Below, piece after piece: positions 43,960 through 54,790 of a stretch of DNA of 64,000 nt. A program made the position numbers and the translations under genes. Origin of the DNA: Opisthorchis felineus (Eukaryota > Platyhelminthes > Trematoda > Opisthorchiida > Opisthorchiidae); assembly GCA_004794785.1 (NCBI GenBank), contig SJOL01007698.1, positions 1-64,000 of the forward strand, written 5' to 3'. Position 1 is the first letter of the stretch, and each line of letters begins with the position of its first letter. The notes beneath the pieces were generated by a model. It saw only the letters and a program-made list of their open reading frames with translations. It made no database searches and was not told the DNA's origin.

Positions 43960-44720
43960 CATTAATTGACCAATCTTCGTCATCAGTGTAACTGTGCGTT
44001 CCTAATAGCTTTCCAGTCGCAGCCCGGTATTGTTGGGCCGCTGAAACTAGTTAAGTTGACGAACTGAACTGTTCTCCATCGGTATAGGTAATCTTGAATG
44101 GAAGCATACTGACAAACGAGACAATGCAATGGCATGATCAGAGTCAAGTCGCGTACTCCGGATGAAATGGCATTACCTAATTAAGGCTCTCCATCGTTGA
44201 CTGACAGTCATGATAGACTTGAGTCCATGACTGGCTTGCTGCTGGGAGCCTCCAAGTGACTCAGTGAGCACTTCTACTGAAAGTTCGTACTAACCAGGAA
44301 CAGACGATGCTAGGTACACTCCCACCATTATCCGTACGCTGAGCGTCGACTGCGAATCTACCACTCAGGGACGAGATGGCTCAGTGGTTAGAGTGCGAGT
44401 TTACTGACCGCAAGGTCTGTGGTTCGAACCCGACCTCTGCCTCCCGACTTCCCCTGTCAAGGCTTGGGCAACCTAGCAGTATCCCAGCCCTCGTGCTTCC
44501 TTCGGGTGGCATGGCAGTTAGGCACCGAAAGGGTGCTACAGCTGAACGATCTACTACTCAACTGCGTCTCACCAGAACATAATCGTCTAACTTGTGCGTT
44601 CCTATCACCCACCAGCATGGGAATATCTATTATTCTTGTTGACTGAAGCAGTCGTGACAGATCCCCATGAAACCCACCCTTCTCAACTGCAGTCTGTTGG
44701 GGCGTATACCGACATGACAA
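43960..44720 (-). mobile_element. LINE endonuclease fragment interrupted by a SINE
   Basis: The minus strand at 44700-44570 reads LSRLLQSTRIIDIPMLVGDR and NAQVRRLCSGETQL, matching the endonuclease. On the other side of the SINE, 44355-44100 continues with traces of the following segment (VDAQRTDNG). Both sides join after removing 44368-44548 plus one duplication. Confidence 0.7.
44368..44548 (+). mobile_element. tRNA-derived SINE, best preserved copy
   Basis: 181 bp, between ATCTACCACTCA (44356-44367) and ATCTACTACTCA (44549-44560), a 12-bp target duplication with one mismatch. The head has an A box TGGCTCAGTGG (44377-44387) and a B box GGTTCGAACCC, the two internal RNA polymerase III promoter parts. 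The tail ends GCTACAGCTGAACG without poly(A). This copy serves as reference for the family. Confidence 0.92.
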
Positions 44721-44999
44721 ATGGACGCCTTTTACTGCATCGATCTTAATTGGACCAGATAACGGTACGGCGCAAATACGACTGCTTGCTAAAATCTAGT
44801 CCATTAGAACGTTTTCAGCGCTGAGGCTGAAAACACACCATTGTGTCAGTATCACCAGATACCCGAAAAGTGAAATGGGGAACATCCGAGTTCGTACTAA
44901 GCGGTTTGAAGTGCACGACCGATATGGGGTCTTGTATGCATGCTTCAGTGACACAGCACACGCAGACAGGAAGGGAAAGCAAGGTTTCAATAAGAGATG

Positions 45000-45190
45000 C
45001 GTTACTCAATATGACAAAAGGATACTGAAGGTTCCCTGTTCGACCTATCCTACTTTACGCGTCAGGGAAATGGCCGCGGAATGTGAAAGAACTTCCAAGA
45101 CTATCTGTATTTAACCGTCGCAATGCGCGAGTCTGGTGGGAACATCAGGTCAGTAATGCTGGGGTACGCACAGCAGATGCGTTCAGAGCC
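45000..45190 (+). mobile_element. Fragment of a LINE C-terminal region, other family
   Basis: The + strand shows SVFNRRNARVWWEHQVSNAG-like sequence near 45100-45160, a pattern I know from C-terminal parts of fluke LINEs. Short and without other context. Confidence 0.35.
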
Positions 45191-46439
45191 GCATCGGTCT
45201 CATGGTAGGTTTTAAATGTATTTCAACAGTATTGGATTCGCGGTCGGTCCTGGTCAACTGCTGGATGATCTGAGTGCGCTTTTAGGGACGACCTCTTCTA
45301 AACAGCTCTCCTTGGAAGGCAGAACCACTACTTCCACAAATATGGAGATGCTAGTTGCCTGGAGGAAACGTGTGTATTCAGTATATTGCTGACCGTTTCT
45401 CCTGTCTCAAGAGAGTAATCTGAATCGAAGTGTCGTAAGAAACCACACGGATGCATCAAATACGACTCGCAAGTTGAACAAATCCCAAGAATGTTTGCAT
45501 CTATGCAATTCAGAGGATCGTGAAGCCCAGTACTCCACTCCGACATTGTTTGATTCGAAAGCATTCAACAATCCTGTGCATTTTTGCACCAGACACCAAC
45601 ACAAGCCGTATAATTACACTTCCCGGTTTTTCTACCCAACCCATTTTACTAATCTCAATGCGGAATTTTCTTGGGTAAGTATGGTAACAGTTGTAGTATG
45701 TTTTATTCACATACACTTACTACTTCCTTCCCGTATTTAAGCTGGTGTCTCGTCCTTCTCAGAAGACCAGATCCCAACTTACGTCTCACTCATTAGAGAC
45801 TCATACCGAGCTTGCTCAATACTCCAGTATAGGATATCATCCACTAGGGAGAACACAATTACGAGCAACCACTCACAGAAGACAAGAGTTCATCCCTTAG
45901 TTGGTATTTCGGAAGTAAACCCCTACAAAAAAATTTCCAACAGTGATCTGCCGACAGGACAAATACAGTAATGTACTGTCAGAGGAATCAATCCCTAAAT
46001 TAGATCACTTTTGAACGGTCCTCAGAGGTGGTCTACCGGGAGAAAGTGTAGTAAGGTTATCTCCTTTCAAGATACCGTCCACGGGTACTCACCAAACTGT
46101 CTCAACCTCCATTCCCTTCTACCATGTAAAATTCTGTCCACCTTTAGTTGCTCGGAAACACCAGCAACACATATAAATGTTGTGACCCTTCCCAGTTACG
46201 AAAATGTATTCTGAAATTGTCGCTTGCTAAGTATCACAGGGCAAGGTGCTTTTTGATTCGAGGATCCAAGGTTCTTAAATTCTAAACCGGAAGTTTGACC
46301 CATAGGTTTACCCTGGGAACTCAGTGGAAACCTGCATCAGACGTGAGCGAATCAACATACGCATCCCAGAATGATTAGCGGTTGAGCAACGAGCCTCGCC
46401 ACCGGGAGCTAAAAGTTATGCAAACGATTTGGCTATGCT
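45191..46439. other. Intergenic, unclassified
   Basis: An open + frame 45393-45740 contains a strong donor-like site TTGG|GTAAGTATGG at 45674, but no recognised protein. The remainder shows nothing I can name. Confidence 0.25.
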
Positions 46440-46615
46440 GAGCTCGAGATAGTTCAGGCGCGAAATTAGTGACCGGGACGTCCGTGGTTCCAATCCATCC
46501 CTTTCATCTCGACTGCTGAATTCTGGGCTCGGGCAACGCGGCAGAATCTTAGCCCTGAAGTTTCCATTGGGTGGCACGGCAGATGCGCACCGAAAGTGTT
46601 ACAGCTAAACAGTTA
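46440..46615 (+). mobile_element. tRNA-derived SINE copy, diverged
   Basis: + strand match to body and tail (GGGCTCGGGCAACG, GGGTGGCACGGCAG, GCACCGAAAGTG, TTACAGCTAAACAG) and a mutated head. Confidence 0.7.
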
Positions 46616-47382
46616 TTATTACTGAGTTTCATGGCAGTTCAACAGTGGGAGGACAGCAAGCAGCAACGGGCGGGAGTTTGACGGTGCATGCTCTTGAAGT
46701 TGTTTTCCTGCTCCGATATAGCATCCATTGGAACACAGATCCACCTGCTCATGTTCGACCCCGAGGGAAACGCGCGTACTACTCTCGATTGATTAGATAT
46801 CTTAACGTTCACTTTAGTAAAAACTGATCTCCGCTGAGAACGACCTCATGAAGGCCCAGACGCAGATCTTCTACTACAGCTATACTCACATTTCATCCGT
46901 CTACAACTCGTGGACAGGAGCGAAACAAGCAGTTCAGCCGCGCTTGAAACAGACGTTCTGCACTTGTTTATCGAGGCATACTGAGTCTTCCTGTTCTCAG
47001 ACCAACCATACGGCATCATTTGCGAGTACATTAAATGTCATGGAACGCTCGCTGCTTAAGCCATCTCCGAAATCAGGAACCCTTCAACGCGAACGTGCCT
47101 CAGTTATTCGAGGTAGGCGAAAATTGGTGTACGCTGCGAAGAGCGGACCACTAGATAGTGGTTATATTAGCAACCGATTGACGTGATCGAGCTGTATCAC
47201 CTAGTATAGCAAAACAGGGTAGCGCAGTTTAGAAAGTCTAGTGTCGGATGTGGACGAATCGCGCCAAAACTGTCGGGGACAGGAACGATGCCTAGTTTAT
47301 GACTGATGGTTCAAACAAGAGGCTTTCGTATTATGGTTGCGAAAAGGCCTAGACTACGAACAAGTGTTCCAAACCACAGGTC

Positions 47383-47993
47383 GTGGTTGACCATCTTTAT
47401 TCTCCATCAAGAGTAAATACATCAAAATTTGGCAAACGCTTTTTTGTACTGCGAACCAGGAGCCTTGAGGACTTTGATCACGTTGAAGCTCACTGTTTTG
47501 CTGAGGGGACGACATTCACCAACAGTCACTGTATCACCTACGCTGACATCACTGAAGAAATGAACAATTTAGCTACAGGTACAACATACCGGAAGCAGGG
47601 CGAAAGATGTACGGACATATTCTTGTGCCGCTTTTCGTATCTATTGTACTTCTTTACGTACTTCATGTAATCACGCCGAATAACGATAGTCCTGTTCATC
47701 TTCATTTTCCTAACAACACCAGTCAGGATACGACCGCGGATTCGGACATTGCCGGTAAATGGACACTTCTTGTCTATGTAGGTGCCGAAAATGGCCTCTT
47801 TCGGCGTTTTGTATCCGAGACCGATGCTTTTGTAGTACCGTCCACCCTTCTTTCCTTTGACTTCCTGTTTTTGGAAAGCGTTTTCTTTCTAAATACGATT
47901 AATTCATATGAATGCGGACAAACCTGCTCCGCCATGCTCGACGCTCGTGGGACCTCGACTAGAGTGACCTTGACAACGAATTTAGTGCAGTAA
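47383..47993 (+). other. Two overlapping open frames, unknown
   Basis: The frame 47607-47993 begins with a hydrophobic stretch ([20 protein letters not shown]) like a signal anchor, followed by potential N-glycosylation sites (NNTS). The frame 47383-47670 overlaps it. I do not recognise either. It could be a short membrane-protein exon upstream of the G-alpha gene or chance. Confidence 0.25.
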
Positions 47994-48335
47994 AATGCGA
48001 ATTATCTTCAGTCAGTTCAAATCCCTAAACAATTAAAAGGGTTAGAATATTCTGTAATGTTGCATCCGTCAGAATCTCTTGTTAGAATCCCTTTCCTTGT
48101 CAGGTCAACCTGAAGGCAACGAAAGTGATGTAGATTGCACTTACGAGTAAGCTCTGCTTGAGTGCATCTCCTGTGCAGAATCGCACGTATTCGACTTATA
48201 CGTCCGCATTGGTTCATTCACTCATTGGTCACAAATAGCCGAACGACAGGTATTTATGTAGGATTCATACTGGTTTCAGATGTCTGGTTATTATTACTGG
48301 ACGCTTTCGTTCAATCAATTTAAATAACCTTTCCA

Positions 48336-48939
48336 ATGGGTTGTGCGTGGAGTGATCCCGACAAAGTCCAACAGGACACCAGTAAAGCCATTGAGAAGCA
48401 GATTCGCCAGGATGCTGAAAAGGCAATGAAACAAGTTAAACTACTACTGCTTGGGGCAGGCGAATGCGGGAAGTCAACTGTGTTGAAGCAGATGAAGATT
48501 ATCCACGGACAAGGCTATCAGGAATCTGAAAGAAAAGAATATGTGTGCATCATTTACGCCAACATTGTGCAATCGATGATAAAAATCCTCAAGGCGATGG
48601 AGTCTTTGGAAATCGCCGCTGATTCTTTTGATCCAGAGGTTGAACTTACAACTTTAAATGGATTTCTTGTCAATGTTGAGGACGGTCAATTTCCTGACGA
48701 CTTGGCCAATGTACTGCGTAGGCTCTGGTCATGTAACAGTGTCCAACAATGTTTCGCCCGAGCCAAGGAGTACCAACTAAATGATTCTGCGGAGTATTAC
48801 ATGAAATCATTGGATCGTATAGCTGCACCTGGATACACACCAACTGAGCAGGACGTCCTCCGGTCACGCGTAAAAACGACGGGTATAGTGGAATCAGGTT
48901 TCCGGTACAAAGATTTGGAGTTTAAAGTCTTCGATGTCG
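48336..48939 (+). CDS. G-protein alpha subunit, Gi/o type, first coding exon
   Basis: Heterotrimeric G-protein alpha subunits couple receptors to effectors at the plasma membrane by GTP binding. ATG 48336 starts MGCAWSDPDK, with Gly2 for myristoylation (Ser at 6) and Cys3 for palmitoylation. Residues 35-48 hold KLLLLGAGECGKST, the P-loop. EYQLNDSAEYYMKSLDRIA and DVLRSRVKTTGIVESGF (switch I) follow, then FKVFDV. The exon ends at residue 202 inside the DVGGQ motif, at donor GTCG|GTAAGG (48940), with residue numbering like human Gi1. The P-loop has Cys where nearly all G-alpha have Ser (GAGESGKS). All codons 1-201 lie in one exon. Downstream exons (GTPase core and C-terminus) were not found to 64000. 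Gi versus Go cannot be settled from this half. Confidence 0.9.
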
Positions 48940-48975
48940 GTAAGGACATATCGGTATATTTACTGATTATAACCT

Positions 48976-48978
<3 letters not shown>

Positions 48979-49009
<31 letters not shown>
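48979..49009 (+). repeat. (TA)n microsatellite
   Basis: 31 bp of alternating TA, directly at the 3' end of the neighbouring minus-strand SINE, so it is probably the SINE tail expanded. Confidence 0.85.
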
Positions 49010-49011
<2 letters not shown>

Positions 49012-49187
49012 TTCACCTGTAGGGTTCTTCCGATTCCAAGCCAATGTGGTGCCTGAAGGAAGAGTGTGGGTTCAGATAATCTCAGGTTTCCAAAGCCTAG
49101 ACAGCAGCAGTCGAAGTGTCGGGGTGGTTCGAACGTCGAACCTCCCGGTCAGTGAGTTTTTGACTCAACCACCGAGCCATCTAGAAC
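49010..49187 (-). mobile_element. tRNA-derived SINE copy, diverged
   Basis: Minus strand with head (GGCTCGGTGGTTGAGTC-like), mutated B box, body and tail; its 3' end runs into the (TA)n tract. Confidence 0.75.
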
Positions 49188-51596
49188 TCATAACCGCTTG
49201 GTGATGGAAATCAAAAAATTACTGGGCTTCCAACTTTTGCTTAGTTTTTTGGTTGTCTCTGGAGAGGCAGTGTCACAATACTCGAAAACCTCTGTTGTGA
49301 CGGTGATGGTTGATGCGTGAGTCAAGCTTCTATTTAGCCCCATTTGCTATATACTCAAGCACATATCGTATTTTATTCTTTTGAGAGCTGTTTATCACAA
49401 AAAACTCTATCCCTTCTAAAATGTTACCCAGTAGTACCAAACAACTTCGGCCTCTATTCTCAGAGGCATACAACAACCAGCTGAGGTTTTACTGTTGTCA
49501 GTGTTGTTATGCTCTTTTTCGAAAGCAGTCGTGTGCCTAGGATTGAAGATAAACGACGAATTTCATGATATATTACGCTGAGGCCAACTATACGGCCCAT
49601 TAAATCCCCGATAAGTGCTCACGCCGGTATCATTGGGTACCAGCTCATGTATTTTGACTGTCTGACATTTCGTGAATTTAATTTGTGGTGAATGAACACA
49701 CCCTATTATTATGAAAAATACCTCCCAGGCAATAACCAGCAAACAGGGCGAGCTCATTAATGTGGTGCACAGTGCAAGGCTTTTTTACCAGATGCAAGCG
49801 GAACAAGGAAGGCAACATAAAGGCTGTCAGCGAAGTGGTCACCCACTTACTCCTAGATGCCGATACACCCAGGAAACTGTATTGATGACCTAGTTTTCAG
49901 CCACAATCATTTGAATCACTGGCTTTTACTGACTTCAACAAATACCCTTCGTTTGAAGAGCACTCGTCCATTTATCCAGAAACCATTTTTAAGTGCATCA
50001 GCATTTATATGATCTAATCTTCTGATCGTCAGCCACGCATAATAATTATTTGAGTTATAGAGTGGCGTCTTTTACAAAATGAAATCGCCAATAAAAATTT
50101 CCGAACCTCTCAAACTACCAGCACACAGTACCTATATCCACTGAAATCTGTAATAGATTTTTCAAGTTTTAAATGACAACTGAAGTCAACTAAAAACAAA
50201 TAAGCAAGTAGTTTGAACCATACGAAAAGAACAACATATTTTTGCGGTGAATGCACTTTGTACGCTGTCATCTGCCGCAACATTTGTCATTTTGTGGGAA
50301 AGTCTACATGACAAATATTTATGAATTTGATGACATCGCTTTCAACTCTTTCGTTCCATTTACTACCTAAAATGACTCAGATTCGTTGCTAGTTGAAATG
50401 TGTTCAGTAGGTAAAATGAATTTAGAACTAGGTTAATTTTCTGACCAACCTGAGCTGTAACAAACCTAACTATATTGGTGAGGCCAAAAATTAAAAGTAG
50501 AATTCAGTCAAAATGTTGGAAAACAGCGGTTGTTCTGTTTGTATTTTCCTCACTCAATTTTCCGGATATCATCGTTCTTTAACGTCGCTGTTTTTATGTT
50601 TATTGTGTAGTATGTTGACGGGGTCTTCTTTCAAACGACCGTGCTCTTCGTCAGCTGATATGCCAGCCTCTAATCTGGTGTAAGCACTTCGTTCAACTTT
50701 ATCTATATACACACTTACATAGATTGTCTGTTTAAACGTGTTACCAAACGTGTCTGCAAGGCACAGCAGAAAACCAGTCTCTTAAGCGATCTTGTTCGTC
50801 TTTCCGATATAGTGGATATTACTTGCATGATCCACGTTGAAACTCGGAGCCACACAGATTATAGTAATCCATGAGGCTACAGGACCGTTATGATACCGCG
50901 TGCTTTTCTAAATGCATAAGCATTGAGCAAGCAATGATCACACTGATAGACCCACAAACCTGCAAAGTGTTACTTTTCTGGTGATTCTGGTATCAGCAAC
51001 ACCCACAAAATCGTATGACTACCCACAGTTAGCGGGGAAATGTTCATAGAAAATCAATCTTTATTTATGGTCCTTAAATAAAAACTCACAAATTAAGATA
51101 ACGATTTACGTAAAATAATAGTCCGCTTTCATTTCTGCACATCAGCCGCCACATCACTCTAAAGCGGAAGACCCTACAAAGAAGTGATTAGGAGGTGCAT
51201 ATATCTCATGCATACGCTTCGATAATCGGTTGTTAGACCGTCACAAACAACCGAACAGCAGAAAAAATAAGTCACCTGGAATACTCTAAACACAGTGCAT
51301 CACATAGAATGCGCAGTAGTAGATTCGGGAGTGTTCCCTCCTAAAAATTGAATGAGTTAAATACTTCCGAGCTCATTCCCAACTCACACACAACTCATAC
51401 AGAAAAACTCGTCTTCCAAAAATAAATGGGAACAGAAAGTCTACAATTAGTTTACACTTATTGAAGAAAAGCAGTGGCTTGACGGGCCACTGTTAATAAG
51501 ATTGTTGAAAATTCTCCGACAGCGTGAGAGCAAAAAGACAAGTTTGAGGGTGCTTGTGTAGCCACATTTTAATGTTGTTGAAAGATTCAGCATCGC

Positions 51597-52010
51597 TTAA
51601 GATCCTGCCATTTTTAGACGTGGCCATGAGGTTCCATTCATTAAAGTGAAGGAGCAAATCACATAGGAAGGGTTCAGCTGGTATTCTTTGGAGTCTCCCG
51701 TCAAAGCCAGATCAGTGTGTTTGGCGAACTGCATACAATTTGGTTTCAAGTAGGATATAAGTTTGAAGTAAACTCGGGGACTGCGTCTCCCTAATGAGCC
51801 ACATGAAGGGCAAAACCGGTCGTGGGCTGTCAAACAGTTTTCAACAACCTTTTGAGTGGTCTCCTTCACGAAAATATATTGCAATATCTTGAATGTTGTG
51901 ACATCTAAAGCACAATGTGGCCTTCGTACAGTTGAAGAATATCATATACAAGAGGTTCACCTGGGATTTAAATGAGTCTTCTGTTTAAATCAAAGTATTG
52001 TTCAAACGAG
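51597..52010 (+). repeat. Retrozyme-like repeat, about 1.4 units, ribozyme on + strand
   Basis: Matches the reverse complement of the units at 61.1-61.8 kb over more than one unit: the GGTTCAGCTGG-type segment at 51671 recurs as GGTTCACCTGG about 283 bp later, so it is a partial tandem copy. Confidence 0.75.
51785..51827 (+). ncRNA. Hammerhead ribozyme, degenerate
   Basis: Core CTAATGA instead of CTGATGA and CAAAA where GAAA is expected; stem III ACCGGT and cleavage site GGTC|GTGGGC are kept. Probably inactive. Confidence 0.65.
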
Positions 52011-52589
52011 TTTGTTTTGTGAAGATACAATACTTGGTCTCACATTTTCTTGAGCTTATCCACAAGGCACAGATTGCTGGACTCCAAATTCGAGAGAGTA
52101 GAAAAATCCGTATGGGTAAATGAAACCTACGTATGCATTTTCGGATTGCTTATCTGGAAGATGCATATCGCTGCATGCAGAGTTCTGAGCTATGTGCTGC
52201 ACGATCAGCCATTCCACCAAACAAAGTGTCTCTCTTCAGTGTATCTAGAATGTTGAGTCAACTGTCACAGATGTTGTAGTTTCCATACACCGGGATTCAA
52301 CCTCTGCAATCTTTGGGGAATTCATTCAAGTAAAATACCTTCTACCTTATAAGAACTCCGTTCTTTTGATTCAGCTTTTTGCTCAGTATAAAGTGATCAC
52401 TCATCCTCGAGACGCTGTTTACTGTTTACTTTTATAAGACTAGTATCCCAATTCTTTCTCAAAATGGTCTTGTTTGGTTTGAAATTAAAATTACCTACCG
52501 GACACAGGAATCTCCCAAGTCGACAGATTAAAATTTCCTGGCGCAAGTAATAAAAACTGAAGGACAGCCGTGGAGAAGTTCGAATATTC

Positions 52590-52940
52590 GTAATGCACTA
52601 CTCAGAAGGTTGCTGAAAATTCTTCGACAGCCCACGACCGGTTTCGCCCTTCTTGGGGCTCATCAGGTCGGCGCAGTCCCCGAGTTTTCCGTCAGCCTTA
52701 TGTTCTACTTGAAACCAAATTTCACGAAATTAGCGAAATACACTCATTTGCAAACAAATTTGGTTCTGCGAGAGACTCACCTGGAACCCAGCTGAATCTC
52801 TCGTTCGTGATGTTTCCAGGCCTGGTTCAGCACATTCAGTTGCCTGTAAACATCACAAACGAGAGATTCAGGTGGATTCCAGGTGAGTCTCTCGCAAAAC
52901 CAAATTTGTTTGCAAATGAGTGCATTTCGCTAAGTTCGAA
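52590..52940. repeat. Retrozyme-like repeat with inverted second half
   Basis: 52600-52815 is a unit with its ribozyme on the minus strand. From 52848 to 52933 the part 52730-52815 recurs in reverse complement, giving arms of about 86 bp with a 32-bp spacer. The arms could form a long hairpin. Confidence 0.8.
52631..52672 (-). ncRNA. Type I hammerhead ribozyme, intact core
   Basis: Minus strand in order: stem I strand GCCGAC, core CTGATGA (52666-52660), stem II GCCC with loop CAAGAA and GGGC, core GAAA, palindromic stem III ACCGGT, cleavage site GGTC followed by GTGGG. Stem I has one mismatch here (consensus GCCTAC pairs with GTGGGC over six positions). The loopless three-pair stem III is the form seen in retrotransposon-linked hammerheads that work best as dimers. 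All catalytic residues are present. Confidence 0.85.
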
Positions 52941-53337
52941 TATTGTTCTCTATCGAAACAGAAGTTGCAGAAAATCAAATCAATCAAATCAATTACTTAA
53001 GGACATGAAAATAGTCATTAAAGTCGTTATCAGATTGGTAACGCACATTAGTATGGCAAGGCTCTGTCCCTACTAAGACCCAAAAAATTCCAAGCTGTTT
53101 GGTTTAGTTACAGGTCGTTACAAAAAGAGTAAATTACAGTATCTTGAAGCCGTTCTAAAATCTGTCACAGGAATGGTTCGCATGCTTAGTGTCAGAAAAC
53201 ATTTTCTCATCGTTGTATTTGGTTTGCATTTGGGCTGGTTATCGCAATTCGATGTAGGTTGGCTTAGTGTTGACTTCCACGATCTTGCAATATGGGACAC
53301 TTATAAAGGGGGAACAGCTGTTAAAACTGAAGGGTTT

Positions 53338-54554
53338 TGATCTTCCAGACAGTTCATTTTAATAATTTTCTGAGCGTCAGTCATACAGGATTTTATGTTC
53401 AGAAATGTGGGATGACCGATCAAAAAACTGGCTGGTGGTAGACCTGCGGCACTCTGGAGATTAACCTCGCATTAATAAATTATATACAGCAAACACGAGA
53501 CAAGGCTTTTGAAATCTGACAGAAATTCTATCAGCTGCAGATTGCGCTGACCGTCTGGAAAACCCTTGAAGTTTGAAAGCTCCTGATTCAGTCCACCTTA
53601 TACGACAAAAAATCGAGCTCAGTCCTATGGTCTGATGTGGTTTGTGTAAAGTGTATCACATTCACTAAAAATTTTATACAGCGATCCTACCTATAAGTTG
53701 TTTTGGATAAGAGTTTTCACCTTAACGAGAGTTGACTGGCAAAGTTCAGCAAACTTTACAATAGGATAGACAAATAAAAAACAAGGTAGCAGAGAAGACC
53801 AAAATACTTGTCAAGTTTTACCTCGCTACACACCAACAAGAACCACCCTCTTTCAACAGTCAGGGAACCCATACACAAGTAAAAAAATTGTTGTCTCTTG
53901 TTTAGCTGCAGCGATGGAAGTGTTTCAAGACCAAGTTGAGCGCTTGTCGTTTGAGCCCGGTAAGCATCCCTGTTTTAGCCAACCGCATGAGAAGCACCTT
54001 GAAAAATGAAGCTGTTCATTTTTCTGGATTCTAAATCTCTCTTCCTTGGGTTAATCTTCATGACAATTATGTGGTAATGTGGTCGGGCGAGGTTACACTC
54101 ACACATGGTGGACCCAGCCCGAGCCGACGATACTGAATGCAGTCGCTGAATGTGTGAGGTTACAGCAGAAGTCTTTGACTGGCTGCTTTTAGCTCTTCTA
54201 AGTGATTAGTTCTGTATATCTCAGCGAACCAAGGAAGAATCGAATATGGATGAATTGAGTATTTTCTAGCTGCTTTGTGACCGTAAATTAAGAAACGTCA
54301 AGGTTTTCTGATCAGTACCTAATTCGTGTGTCATTTATTTAAAAGTCGGTTAACTGAAAGTTGAAGATATTGAGGCTGTTGAAGGTTATCCTAACTTGTC
54401 TATGGGTGACTGTGAGATGACGGAAGGCACCCATAACAATTCTTATTGCTGTCCAGAAAGAGGTAAGGCATACCTGGGAATGCTATGGAGGGAAGATTTC
54501 CAGAAGAAAGGGGATCACTTGTGACTAAGAGCTGTCCACACAACTGATGATATT
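53338..54554. other. G-alpha intron sequence, one candidate small exon
   Basis: 53912-53959 lies between a good acceptor (TTTAGCTGCAG) and donor (CCCG|GTAAGC) and holds an ATG frame MEVFQDQVERLSFEP. It does not continue the G-alpha protein. Otherwise nothing recognised. Confidence 0.25.
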
Positions 54555-54790
54555 TTCAAGTGAAGCCTAAGAAATCATAAATTCGTTTGCATACCATTTT
54601 GGTTTTGACGGGAGACTTGCCTAGAATCCAGCTGAATCTCTTGTTTCTGAGTTCAAATAGAACATAAGGTTGACGGACGCTCCGGGAGTGTGCCTACCTT
54701 TTGAGCCCCAAGAAGGGCAATACCGGTCGTGGGCTGTCAGAGAGTTTTCAGCAACCTTATGAGTAATGCATTACGTCTACACAAAATCAT
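54555..54790. repeat. Retrozyme-like repeat with inverted junction
   Basis: 54590-54650 is the unit in one orientation, 54655-54790 in the other, joined tail to tail. Confidence 0.7.
54692..54733 (+). ncRNA. Hammerhead ribozyme, degenerate core
   Basis: Stem I (GCCTAC with GTGGGC), stem II (GCCC/GGGC) and stem III (ACCGGT) are all perfect, but the core reads CTTTTGA and CAATA. The fold is kept while catalysis is lost. Confidence 0.7.

Larger units (their letters stand above)
48940..51590 (+). other. G-alpha intron 1, left part
   Basis: Begins at GTAAGG. Apart from the (TA)n run and a SINE at its start, 49190-51590 shows no recognised feature. Confidence 0.45.

Noticed and set aside
44368..44440. 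tRNA gene
   Set aside because: The A and B boxes belong to the SINE head: there is no closed acceptor stem, and the sequence continues into the SINE body with target duplications outside.
45393..45674. Coding exon with strong donor GTAAGTATGG
   Set aside because: No recognisable protein, no clear acceptor, and LINE and SINE debris nearby.
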